Positions 8,604 through 16,734 of a stretch of 40,396 nucleotides of DNA are shown piece after piece (the first letter of the stretch is position 1; every line of letters begins with the position of its first letter). The stretch covers positions 4,838-45,233 of the forward strand of contig DBOG01000009.1 of the NCBI GenBank assembly GCA_002299915.1. Direction: 5' to 3'. Position numbers and translations under genes: made by a program. The notes beneath the pieces are model-generated. The model was not told where the DNA came from. It searched no databases and was given only the letters and a program-made list of their open reading frames with translations. This stretch comes from Proteobacteria bacterium UBA652. GTDB lineage: Bacteria; Pseudomonadota; Gammaproteobacteria; Nitrosococcales; Methylophagaceae.

Positions 8604-8939
8604 TTATAGCTTTTTCAAGGTGCCTTTTGGCATCACCGATGCAATCGACTCTCGGCGCATCTTAACCAACATGTTTTCCGAAAACTCAACCGTAATACTA
8701 TTTTCACCAATCGCACTAATTTTGCCCATCATGCCGCCATCTGTCACTATTTCATCACCCAACGTTAAAGCCGCTACCAATTCACGATGTGCCTTTGCAC
8801 GTTTTGACTGTGGCCGAATCAACATAAAATAAAACAAGGCTAATAAAATAGCTGGAAAGGCAAAATCCATCATCCCAGGGCCCGCTGCCTGACCTGCCGC
8901 GCCGCCCGCCATTACCGGTGAAATTAAAAAATCTAACAT
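8604..8939 (-). CDS. yajC: Preprotein translocase accessory subunit YajC
   Basis: Small inner-membrane protein that associates with SecDF. One membrane helix (FAFPAILLALFYFMLI) is followed by the hallmark RPQSKRAKAHRELV and the basic cytoplasmic domain with LGDEIVTDGGMMGKI. The start is ATG 8939 (MLDFLISP...), giving 111 residues. A TTG at 8951 extends the frame but overlaps the ribosome-binding sequence GGAGAAAGG that serves the ATG. It lies 58 bases downstream of tgt. Confidence 0.96.
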   Translation of the reverse strand: MLDFLISPVMAGGAAGQAAGPGMMDFAFPAILLALFYFMLIRPQSKRAKAHRELVAALTLGDEIVTDGGMMGKISAIGENSITVEFSENMLVKMRRESIASVMPKGTLKKL

Positions 8940-9009
8940 GCCTTTCTCCAAAATTATTGATTAATAGCGCGCTATTATAGCGTAAAGCCTACCCCAACGG
9001 GAAAGACCT

Positions 9010-10104
9010 TTATGCTCTTAACGCATAAAATTGTTTTTTGTATTCTGCCAAACTGCCATTCTCTATCGCCAGCCGTAAGCCCGTCATCACGGTTTGATAA
9101 TAATACAGATTATGAATGGTATTCAGCCTCGGCCCTAACATTTCACCGGTTTTATCTAAATGGTGCAGATAAGCACGGCTATAATTTTTACAGGTATAAC
9201 AATCGCACATGGGATCTAATGGCCCCGTATCCGTTTTATAGCGGCTATTACGAATTTTAATGACGCCTGCATGCACAAATAAATGGCCATTGCGCGCATT
9301 TCGCGTCGGCATCACACAATCAAACATATCAATCCCAAGCGAGACCGCTTCCACTAAATCTTCGGGTTTGCCTACACCCATTAAATAACGTGGCTTATCT
9401 GTTGGCATACGGGTTGCTAGATGGTCCAAAATTCGCAGCATATCTGCTTTGGGCTCACCCACCGACAAGCCACCAATCGCATAGCCATCAAAGCCAATCT
9501 CCGCTAGGCCTTGTAATGATTCTGTCCGCAATGATTCATGCATGCCGCCTTGCACAATCCCAAATAGCGCATTGGGATTATCACCATGCGCTTGTTTGCT
9601 TCTTAATGCCCAGCGCAACGATAAGCGCATCGATTCTGCCGCCGTTAACTCATCTGCAGGATAAGGTGTGCATTCATCAAAGATCATCACAATATCGCTT
9701 CCTAAATCCCGCTGTACTGCCATTGATTCTTCTGGGCCCATAAACACCTTACTACCATCAATTGGCGAGCGAAAATGTACGCCTTCCTCGGTAATTTTGC
9801 GCAAATCTCCAAGGCTAAATACCTGAAACCCGCCTGAGTCAGTCAGAATCGGCCCTTGCCACTGCATAAAGTCATGTAAATCACCATGCTGTTTGATGAT
9901 GTCGGTGCCAGGACGCAACATTAAATGAAACGTGTTACCGAGCACGATATCCGCACCTGTCTCAATCACTTCTTCCGGTGTCATGGCCTTCACAGAACCA
10001 TATGTCCCCACCGGCATAAAAACGGGTGTTTGCACCTTGCCACGTGCGAACGTTAACTCTCCGCGCCGTGCCAAGCCATTTTCGGCTGATATATTAAATT
10101 CCAT
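9010..10104 (-). CDS. tgt: tRNA-guanine(34) transglycosylase
   Basis: Exchanges G34 of tRNAs with GUN anticodons for the queuosine precursor preQ1. The 364-residue TIM-barrel enzyme (E. coli 375) shows GNTFHLMLRPG, LTDSGGFQVFSL, GLSVGEPKADM, the nucleophile region DMFDCVMPTRNARNG, and the zinc site CDCYTCKNYSRAYLHHL near the C-terminus. It is the first gene of the tgt-yajC-secD-secF operon. queA, often directly upstream in relatives, is absent here; the upstream gene is the divergent pyrF. The 188-base gap between them must hold both promoters. Confidence 0.98.
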   Translation of the reverse strand: MEFNISAENGLARRGELTFARGKVQTPVFMPVGTYGSVKAMTPEEVIETGADIVLGNTFHLMLRPGTDIIKQHGDLHDFMQWQGPILTDSGGFQVFSLGDLRKITEEGVHFRSPIDGSKVFMGPEESMAVQRDLGSDIVMIFDECTPYPADELTAAESMRLSLRWALRSKQAHGDNPNALFGIVQGGMHESLRTESLQGLAEIGFDGYAIGGLSVGEPKADMLRILDHLATRMPTDKPRYLMGVGKPEDLVEAVSLGIDMFDCVMPTRNARNGHLFVHAGVIKIRNSRYKTDTGPLDPMCDCYTCKNYSRAYLHHLDKTGEMLGPRLNTIHNLYYYQTVMTGLRLAIENGSLAEYKKQFYALRA

Positions 10105-10221
10105 TACACTATTCTTTTATTCAAAAAACTGGACATAGGATACCATTCTGTTGCCTCTATCCATGCCGCCATTTCTATTTATGGTGGATAAACTGATAAC
10201 AGAATCACTTAATAGGAGAAG

Positions 10222-10264
10222 CTGACTTCCATCACATAATGAGGTAAAATTAGCATAATTTTAC
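10222..10264 (+). promoter_or_regulatory. Candidate pyrF promoter with overlapping operator palindrome
   Basis: CTGACT (10222-10227) and TAAAAT (10245-10250), 17 bases apart, could be -35 and -10 boxes reading into pyrF. The -10 lies inside a perfect inverted repeat of nine-base arms, GTAAAATTA (10244-10252) and TAATTTTAC (10256-10264), with GCA between them. The repeat ends 28 bases before the TTG start. A repressor bound there would block the promoter. Promoter strength and identity are inferred. Confidence 0.4.
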
Positions 10265-10292
10265 AAACTTTCTATCACTCGGACTTAAAATT

Positions 10293-11003
10293 TTGCCTGC
10301 TTCCAATTCACCCATTATCGTCGCGCTCGACTATGCCAATGCTGATGATGCCTTAGCACTCACCGATCAACTTGATCCTAGCCGTTGCCGGCTTAAAGTA
10401 GGGAAAGAATTGTTTACGCATGCCGGACCTCATGCCGTGAGCATGCTCGTGAATCAAGGCTTCGATGTGTTTCTTGATTTGAAATACCATGATATTCCTA
10501 ATACGGTTGCAAAGGCCTGTGCCGCTGCGACAGAGTTGGGCGTGTGGATGTTGAATGTGCATGCATTAGGCGGCCAAGCCATGATGCAAGCTGCACGGAA
10601 AGCGGTAGGAGCCGCCCCCGACCGCCCTCAGCTTATTGCGGTTACGTTGCTTACGAGCATGGATCAAACCACATTTGAACAACTCGGCATGCAAGGCTCA
10701 ATAAACGACAGCGTCTTACGCCTTGCCCAATTATCGGCAGATAGTGGCTTAGATGGTGTCGTTTGCTCCCCACAGGAAACTGCTGCCCTACGCCAACAAC
10801 ATGATGATAAATTCCAGTTAATCACGCCTGGCATTCGCCCTGAGAATGGCGATCAAGGCGATCAACATCGCACCATGACACCCGCTGCCGCCATCACCGC
10901 AGGCAGTAATTATCTGGTCATCGGTCGCCCGATTACTGCCGCTAGCGATCCCATGGCTGCACTCAGTGAGATTGAAACCTGTCTCATTGCAGATAATACT
11001 TAA
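10293..11003 (+). CDS. pyrF: Orotidine 5'-phosphate decarboxylase
   Basis: Last step of UMP synthesis: OMP to UMP plus CO2. The 236-residue TIM barrel shows IIVALDYAN at the N-terminus, LKVGKELF, the catalytic Lys-Asp array in DLKYHDIPNT, LLTSMDQ, the GVVCSPQE segment, LITPGIRP and VIGRPIT for phosphate binding. The start appears to be TTG at 10293 (MPASNSPIIVALDYAN), with no strong ribosome-binding site. No closer ATG exists before the conserved first strand. The next gene starts 12 bases after its stop and is probably cotranscribed. Confidence 0.97.
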   Translation: MPASNSPIIVALDYANADDALALTDQLDPSRCRLKVGKELFTHAGPHAVSMLVNQGFDVFLDLKYHDIPNTVAKACAAATELGVWMLNVHALGGQAMMQAARKAVGAAPDRPQLIAVTLLTSMDQTTFEQLGMQGSINDSVLRLAQLSADSGLDGVVCSPQETAALRQQHDDKFQLITPGIRPENGDQGDQHRTMTPAAAITAGSNYLVIGRPITAASDPMAALSEIETCLIADNT

Positions 11004-11015
11004 GGTTCTGTCGCC

Positions 11016-11873
11016 GTGTCGTATAAAGAACATAAAGATTTGGTTATTCACTGTCGACAAATTGTGATCCGCCATATATCTGACTGCAGTGCTTTTTTTA
11101 AAAGAATGGACGACCTGCTGTTTCAGAACGCTAATGATGCGGCAGAAGAAGAACGTAAAGCTTATTTCTTTGCCATGCGCCAACTTCGCGCGCATGAAAC
11201 ACAATTTACCGAAGGTCTTATCGAGCGCGTATTGGCTTGTTTCGATCAGTATTGGACAGATACGGTCGCTGCCGATCCACCTATTAAATTAAACCGACGT
11301 GAAGTGAATGATGAATACTCAGCGCTACATTATCGCTTTTCTTATTTGCTAGGCTATGCCGTTCCAGTTGATAAACAACCTTTATCCGTGGAGATGCTGA
11401 GTACCTGTTTTAAACAATCGCTAGCGCGTTTTGTAAACATTGATGGGTCTATCAAAACATTGGCATACCAACAGTTTAATCGGACAGTACAGCTGTATTC
11501 AAACCAAATGTATCATAATTTAAATCAACACCTTATCAAACAAAAAGTATTGACCAACCTAAGATATAAGCAGGTTGAGCAGCTTGACGATATCGTAGCT
11601 GCACATACTGCTAAAGAAATTATAAATACGGATCGTACGGTAAAACCTACAACACGGCTTAAACAACTACAAATTGGAAATCGCTTAATCTACAGTGATA
11701 TCGATCCCAATCAAACCGTCTTTTTTGCTTGGCATAGCACATTGACTGGGCGCTATATATTCAATGATCAGCAAGGCGAATCTGCGATTGATGTCAGCCA
11801 AGCAGAACTACTTGACCTATTTAAACATGGCTTGCTCACACCCCTTGCCAAGCCAACTGAGAAAATAACGTAA
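11016..11873 (+). CDS. Compact DUF1631-like protein
   Basis: 285 residues from GTG 11016. The N-terminal third (CSAFFKRMDDLLFQNANDAAEEERKAYFFAMRQLR) matches the start of DUF1631 proteins as I know them, which carry a similar segment about dimer-like helices and a D-LF-AD/N pattern. The C-terminal 60 residues (LQIGNRLIYSD...FFAWHSTLTGRYIFNDQQGESAI) match their small beta-barrel end. Family members usually run to 700 residues or more; here the two ends are joined by about 130 residues of helical sequence. Function is unknown. The terminal barrel resembles a PilZ-type fold, but the RxxxR and DxSxxG binding signature of c-di-GMP-binding PilZ is not present. It sits between pyrF (12 bases) and the short-chain dehydrogenase (1-base overlap, TAATG). 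Confidence 0.6.
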   Translation: MSYKEHKDLVIHCRQIVIRHISDCSAFFKRMDDLLFQNANDAAEEERKAYFFAMRQLRAHETQFTEGLIERVLACFDQYWTDTVAADPPIKLNRREVNDEYSALHYRFSYLLGYAVPVDKQPLSVEMLSTCFKQSLARFVNIDGSIKTLAYQQFNRTVQLYSNQMYHNLNQHLIKQKVLTNLRYKQVEQLDDIVAAHTAKEIINTDRTVKPTTRLKQLQIGNRLIYSDIDPNQTVFFAWHSTLTGRYIFNDQQGESAIDVSQAELLDLFKHGLLTPLAKPTEKIT

Positions 11874-12700
11874 TGCAAAAACATATCCTTATCACCGGCT
11901 GTTCAAGTGGTATTGGATTAGCAGCCGCTTTACAGCTTCACCAACGTGGTGATCGCGTGATTGCGACTGTTCGCCGCCAAGCAGATATTGCCCCACTCAC
12001 GGAACAGGGCCTTGAGGTGCTTTTACTTGATTTAGACAATGCAGATGCAATGCCTGCTATCGTTGCTGATATTCTGCAACGATTTGATGGTCGAATTGAC
12101 GCACTCTTTAATAATGCCGCTTATGGCCAGCCTGGGGCCGTCGAAGACTTGTCTCGTAATGTTTTACGACAGCAATTTGAAACCAATGTGTTCGGCACAC
12201 AAGCCCTCACCAACCTGATCCTTCCTGCCATGCGACAGCAAGGTCATGGTCGTATTATCTATAATAGCTCTGTACTCGGCTTCGTCTCTTTTCCTTATCG
12301 AGGTGCTTATAACGCAAGTAAATATGCGCTAGAAGGATTGGCTGATACGCTGCGTCTGGAATTACACGATAGCGGTATTCATATCAGCCTGATTGAACCT
12401 GGCCCAATTGAAAGCGCCTTCCGTAGCAATGCCTTCACCAAATATAAAGAAAATATTACACCTGAAAAAAGAGTTCACCGCCAACAATACCTTGCAATGG
12501 AAAAACGCTTATCCACCGTTGGCCCCGCGGTGCCTTTCACGCTCCCCGCCAGTGCGGTAGTCAAAAAACTGATCCACGCCATTGATAGCCGACGACCTAA
12601 AATACGATACTATGTTACGCTTCCTACCTACTTATTTGCCATATTAAAACGATTCTTACCCCATCGCCTGCTTGATGTCGTACTCCGTAAAATTTCATAA
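11873..12700 (+). CDS. Short-chain dehydrogenase/reductase (classical SDR)
   Basis: 275-residue NAD(P)-dependent oxidoreductase. It shows the cofactor motif TGCSSGIG (residues 8-15), NNAAYG, the catalytic Ser in YNSSVLG, and YNASKYALEGL with the Tyr-x3-Lys pair. IEPGPIES follows. Arg residues after the second strand (TVRRQ) suggest preference for NADPH. A C-terminal extension with a hydrophobic stretch (YVTLPTYLFAILKRFLP) resembles SDRs acting on lipid-like or steroid-like substrates. Substrate is unknown. Its ATG overlaps the stop of the DUF1631-like gene, so translation is probably coupled. Confidence 0.9.
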   Translation: MQKHILITGCSSGIGLAAALQLHQRGDRVIATVRRQADIAPLTEQGLEVLLLDLDNADAMPAIVADILQRFDGRIDALFNNAAYGQPGAVEDLSRNVLRQQFETNVFGTQALTNLILPAMRQQGHGRIIYNSSVLGFVSFPYRGAYNASKYALEGLADTLRLELHDSGIHISLIEPGPIESAFRSNAFTKYKENITPEKRVHRQQYLAMEKRLSTVGPAVPFTLPASAVVKKLIHAIDSRRPKIRYYVTLPTYLFAILKRFLPHRLLDVVLRKIS

Positions 12701-12754
12701 TCAATATGACGTAATATCCATTATCCACACACAGCTAATCATCAAGGAGAACCA

Positions 12755-13666
12755 ATGGCACACGCTGATATCAATCATATCTTAAAAGCCATCAATACTA
12801 TTATATTAGGCAAGCCTCAGATCGTGAAACTGGCATTATCATGCTTACTCGCTAAAGGTCATTTATTGATTGAAGATGTACCTGGTGTGGGGAAAACCAC
12901 CTTGGCGCACACCCTCGCTAAAACCTTAGGTTTAAGTTTTCAGCGGGTCCAGTTTACCAGCGATATGCTGCCAGCCGATATTCTCGGTGTCTCCATTTTT
13001 GATCGTGATAGCCAGCAATTTAGTTTCCATCAAGGGCCTATATTTACCCAGCTTGTGTTGGCTGATGAAGTTAATCGTGCAACCCCTCGAACCCAAAGCG
13101 CCTTATTAGAAGCAATGGAAGAACGCCAAGTCAGCATTGAAGGCGAAACGTATCCGCTGCCCCAGCCTTTTTTTGTTATCGCCACCCAGAATCCCTCGAC
13201 TCAAATCGGCACCTTTCCCTTACCTGAATCGCAACTTGATCGTTTTCTGATGCGAATTGAGATTGGTTATCCTGATGCAGAGGCCGAACGGGCATTATTA
13301 TTAGGAGAAGATCGGCGGGAGATGGTGCAACAACTTGATGCAGTTGTATCTAGCAAGCAATTGATCACATTACAGGCTGCTGTAAGCCAAATTCATGTGT
13401 CCGCCGCTTTAACCGATTATATCCAGCAATTATTGGCGCATACGCGTGATTCAGGCTTATTCCATTTCGGTTTGTCGCCACGGGCTGGGTTAAGCTTATT
13501 ACACGCCGCGCAAGCATGGGCATTTATTGAAGGCCGCGAACAAGTGATACCTGAGGATGTACAAGCTGTATTATCTAATGTTATCAACCATCGTCTGCAG
13601 GCACGAGATGAACAACAAAATGGCCATTTTATTGCCGATATGATCGCCCAAGTCGCTATTCCATAA
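12755..13666 (+). CDS. MoxR-family AAA+ ATPase
   Basis: 303 residues, cytosolic. Walker A DVPGVGKTTLAHTL (GVGKT around residues 44-48), Walker B and sensor region LVLADEVNRATPRTQSALLEAMEE, sensor 1 VIATQNPSTQIGTFPLPESQLDRF, and the C-terminal lid with FGLSPRAGLSLLHAAQAWAF. MoxR ATPases act as chaperones that assemble or activate partner complexes, typically with von Willebrand-like DUF58 partners. This gene opens a three-gene operon: the DUF58 gene starts five bases after its stop, and the TgpA-like gene overlaps that. The ribosome-binding site is AAGGAGAA seven bases before the ATG. Confidence 0.95.
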   Translation: MAHADINHILKAINTIILGKPQIVKLALSCLLAKGHLLIEDVPGVGKTTLAHTLAKTLGLSFQRVQFTSDMLPADILGVSIFDRDSQQFSFHQGPIFTQLVLADEVNRATPRTQSALLEAMEERQVSIEGETYPLPQPFFVIATQNPSTQIGTFPLPESQLDRFLMRIEIGYPDAEAERALLLGEDRREMVQQLDAVVSSKQLITLQAAVSQIHVSAALTDYIQQLLAHTRDSGLFHFGLSPRAGLSLLHAAQAWAFIEGREQVIPEDVQAVLSNVINHRLQARDEQQNGHFIADMIAQVAIP

Positions 13667-13671
13667 ACACC

Positions 13672-14640
13672 ATGGCAACGGCACTCAGTCAGCTGTATCA
13701 AACAGTAAAACGGCTCCGTGGCCGTCGAATTTTTATTGTGCCCACCCGTTTTGGATTTGTGTATGCCGCTTTCCTCTTGCTTATTCTACTGGGTGCGATC
13801 AACTACGGTAATAGCCTTGGCCATGTGCTGGTATTCCTGCTCGGTAGCTTGGGCTCTGTTGCCATGCTCCATACCTACCGCAATATTGCCAAAATTGAAT
13901 TGCAGCATGCCCATGCCAATCCCGTGTTTTTAGACCAGCCTATCAATTTCATCTTACACTTCAATAATCCAACTAAGCATAATAGCCATCAAATCGAGGT
14001 CACCAGCAAACAAGTCGAGATAAAATCATGGCGACCTTATCAGCAATTTATGGGATTCCAACATCCACATATTATTGATTCCTTATGCCGCAAACAGATC
14101 ACGCAAACATCTTATCGTTTGCCCAGCCAACACCGCGGCAAACAAAACCTTGGTCGGATCCGTATTACCAGCCAATTCCCGCTAGGGTTATTTCGCCCGT
14201 GGACATATTTCAAAGCACCTTATACAGCCTTAGTCTATCCACGCCCGGCAGGTGATTTACCACTTCCTAATACATCAGAACAGGGCCAAAAATCACATAC
14301 TAACCCACAAAAAGGGCTGGATGATTTTTCTGGTTTCAGCGCCTATCGAGCAGGCGATCCTATTCATAGTATTGCCTGGAAAGCGTTGGCGAGAGATGAT
14401 GTGTTACGTACCAAAAACTTCACCTCTACCCACGGTGGCGATCTGATATTGTCATGGCAAGGGGTGGCTCAGCTGAAGGATGTAGAGGGAAAGCTATCCC
14501 AACTCTGCCGCTGGATAGTGCAAGCAGAAACGGCAGGTATCAGCTATAGCCTATCGCTGCCCAATATCACGATTAACACGGGACGCGGTGATGCCCATCG
14601 TCATCAATGTTTATCTGCTTTAGCATTATATGACTCCTAA
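13672..14640 (+). CDS. DUF58 membrane protein, partner of MoxR
   Basis: 322 residues. Two adjacent membrane helices near the N-terminus (residues about 22-65, FGFVYAAFLLLILLGAINYG and VLVFLLGSLGSVAML) precede a periplasmic or cytoplasmic beta-rich region and the DUF58 signature GLDDFSGFSAYRAGDPIHSIAWKALAR with DDVLRTKNF following. The C-terminal part is a shortened von Willebrand-A-like fold. It is encoded five bases after moxR and overlaps the transglutaminase gene by 11 bases. The set is a widespread cell-envelope module of uncertain detailed function. Confidence 0.92.
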   Translation: MATALSQLYQTVKRLRGRRIFIVPTRFGFVYAAFLLLILLGAINYGNSLGHVLVFLLGSLGSVAMLHTYRNIAKIELQHAHANPVFLDQPINFILHFNNPTKHNSHQIEVTSKQVEIKSWRPYQQFMGFQHPHIIDSLCRKQITQTSYRLPSQHRGKQNLGRIRITSQFPLGLFRPWTYFKAPYTALVYPRPAGDLPLPNTSEQGQKSHTNPQKGLDDFSGFSAYRAGDPIHSIAWKALARDDVLRTKNFTSTHGGDLILSWQGVAQLKDVEGKLSQLCRWIVQAETAGISYSLSLPNITINTGRGDAHRHQCLSALALYDS

Positions 14641-16612
14641 TTCGCCGCCTACCCATGCACTGATCTGGCTAATACTAGGCATTAGTTTAGGTGCCCTCCC
14701 TCATTTTAGTTACCAACCGATTTGGGTTGCCTTGATCTTTATCGTCATGATTGGCTGGCGTTGCATGAATATTTGGCGTGGCTGGCCACTTCCTAGCAAA
14801 CAACACCGCGCAATGAAATGGCTGCATCTTAGCATTGCGATACTCTCCACTGTGCTCTTAATCACCAGTTACGGTACGTTAATTGGTCGGGATGCAGGCG
14901 TTGCCTTACTCACCGTCATGCTGGGACTCAAGATCGTGGAATTACGTAATTATCGTGATTATTACTTAAGTTGTTTTTTAGGTTATTTTCTTGTCGTTAC
15001 TAACTTCTTTTATTCTCAAAGCATGTCGACAGCGCTGCTGATGTTTGTCGTTGTGGCGATTATGACAACCTGTCTGATTAGCTTAAATGATCCCAAACGC
15101 CTATTAAGCGATCGATCGCGGTTCAAATTAGCCAGCCAGATGTTATTACAAGCTATTCCCGTTATGCTGCTGTTATTTGTATTTTTTCCTCGTGTTGCGG
15201 GTCCATTATGGGGGTTGCCACAAGATGCCTATGGCGCTAAAACGGGTCTCAGCAATAGTATGCCACTCGATAATATCAGCCAACTAATTCAATCTGATGA
15301 AATTGCGTTTCGCGTTAAATTCAAGGGTGACCTCCCTAAAAAATCAGCGCAATATTGGCGCGGCCCTGTGCTCTGGCACACAGATGGCACCACCTGGACC
15401 GCACTCCCCCATGCTAAATTGGCGGCCGACACCCCCAGAATTAAGGCTGTTGGTACAGAATATCATTACACCACAACCCTAGAACCCCACAATGACCATT
15501 GGTTATTTGCGCTAGACTTCCCGCAACAACTGCCTGTGTCACCCAATAGCCACTTTACCCAAGATGGACAATTGCGCAGCAATCGGCCGATTAAACAACG
15601 CCAACAATATCAGCTTAATTCTCACGCCCAGTTTACATTTAATTCCCAAACAGATCTCTATCTCTCTGACGCATTGCAGCTGCCCGAACAGCAGCACCCC
15701 AGAACCAAAAAACTAGCCCAACAATGGTTGGCAGAAACGCAAACGCCTCGTGAACTGATTCAACGTGCGCTAACGCATTTTAACCAACAAGAATTTTTTT
15801 ATACCCTTACGCCTCCCATACTGACAGGCGATGGCATTGATAACTTCTTATTTGAAAGCCGCCGTGGTTTTTGCCAACACTATGCCGCCAGCTTCACCAT
15901 TTTAATGCGGGCAGCAGGCATCCCCACCCGAGTTGTAACCGGTTATCAAGGGGGTGAAATAAATCCCATTGATGGTTTTCTCGTCGTTCGCCAACGCGAT
16001 GCCCACGCATGGACCGAAGTCTGGCTAGCAAATGAAGGCTGGATCCGTATTGATCCCACTGCTGCGGTTGCCAATGAACGGATTGAAGAAGGAATGAATA
16101 CCATTATGCCGCTTAGTATGAGGTCACCTTTATTCATTGCTAACAGCGAAAAACTCGCCAATCTATGGCAATCATTGCGTAATAATTGGGAAGCGCTCGA
16201 TAATCGATGGAATCAATGGATCATCTCCTATGGCCCCAAATTACAACAAGAATTCCTATCCAAACTCGGTATATCTCCTAACTGGCAGTCAATGGTGATC
16301 TGGATGATTAGCTCTGTCAGTATCCTTTTACTTATCATCAGTGGCTTTCTATTTTACCAGCGGCAACGCCAAGATCCGCTAGCGCGCCTATACCAAACAT
16401 TCTGTAAACGATCTGGCATAGAACGTCTCCCCAGCGAAGGGCCGCTTGATTTCGCCGCTCGGATTAAACTACAACATCCACAGAACCATGCTGAAATAGA
16501 TCATATCACCGCACTTTATATCAACCTTCGGTATGGTAAACAAGCTATGGAAATAATAGACCTACAACGCGCTATCAAACAATTCCAACCTAATAAAACC
16601 GGCTCAACTTAA
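14630..16612 (+). CDS. TgpA-like membrane transglutaminase-fold protein
   Basis: 660 residues, inner membrane. About six hydrophobic helices occupy residues 8-200, then a periplasmic domain with the transglutaminase-like core and its catalytic triad: Cys415 (RRGFCQHYA), His459 (RDAHAWTEVW), Asp475 (IRIDPTAAV). A further membrane helix lies at about 562-584 (VIWMISSVSILLLIISGFLF), followed by a cytoplasmic DUF4129-like tail (DPLARLYQTFCKRSGIERLPSEGPLDFA). This is the arrangement of Pseudomonas TgpA, an essential periplasmic protein encoded with MoxR and DUF58 partners. The triad is intact, so activity is plausible. The substrate is unknown. The gene is the third of the operon and overlaps its predecessor. 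Confidence 0.92.
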   Translation: MTPNSPPTHALIWLILGISLGALPHFSYQPIWVALIFIVMIGWRCMNIWRGWPLPSKQHRAMKWLHLSIAILSTVLLITSYGTLIGRDAGVALLTVMLGLKIVELRNYRDYYLSCFLGYFLVVTNFFYSQSMSTALLMFVVVAIMTTCLISLNDPKRLLSDRSRFKLASQMLLQAIPVMLLLFVFFPRVAGPLWGLPQDAYGAKTGLSNSMPLDNISQLIQSDEIAFRVKFKGDLPKKSAQYWRGPVLWHTDGTTWTALPHAKLAADTPRIKAVGTEYHYTTTLEPHNDHWLFALDFPQQLPVSPNSHFTQDGQLRSNRPIKQRQQYQLNSHAQFTFNSQTDLYLSDALQLPEQQHPRTKKLAQQWLAETQTPRELIQRALTHFNQQEFFYTLTPPILTGDGIDNFLFESRRGFCQHYAASFTILMRAAGIPTRVVTGYQGGEINPIDGFLVVRQRDAHAWTEVWLANEGWIRIDPTAAVANERIEEGMNTIMPLSMRSPLFIANSEKLANLWQSLRNNWEALDNRWNQWIISYGPKLQQEFLSKLGISPNWQSMVIWMISSVSILLLIISGFLFYQRQRQDPLARLYQTFCKRSGIERLPSEGPLDFAARIKLQHPQNHAEIDHITALYINLRYGKQAMEIIDLQRAIKQFQPNKTGST

Positions 16613-16665
16613 TAAACTACAAATAGTATCAAGTCGACCTGACCTAATATGATTATCCGAGGCTC

Positions 16666-16722
16666 AAGTAGTAGAGGGAGTCTTAATATTAAGATCTCTC
16701 CACTACGGTCGAGATGACATGT
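16666..16722. repeat. Palindromic element in the convergent gap before clpB
   Basis: The 122-base gap between the TgpA-like and clpB stops holds an imperfect long palindrome centred on CTTAATATTAAG (16682-16693), with flanks GTAG...GGGAG and CTCTCC...CTAC. It continues into CTACGGTCGAGATGACA. The right half looks like dispersed palindromic repeats common in bacterial genomes (AGAT..CT.CACTACG.TCGAGATGACA). No T-run follows on either strand, so it is not a standard terminator, though it could slow converging polymerases. Confidence 0.45.
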
Positions 16723-16734
16723 GTGCTACCTATT

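Noticed and set aside
12755..16612. MoxR-DUF58-TgpA as a novel system
   Set aside because: This arrangement is widespread and described in Pseudomonas and many Proteobacteria.
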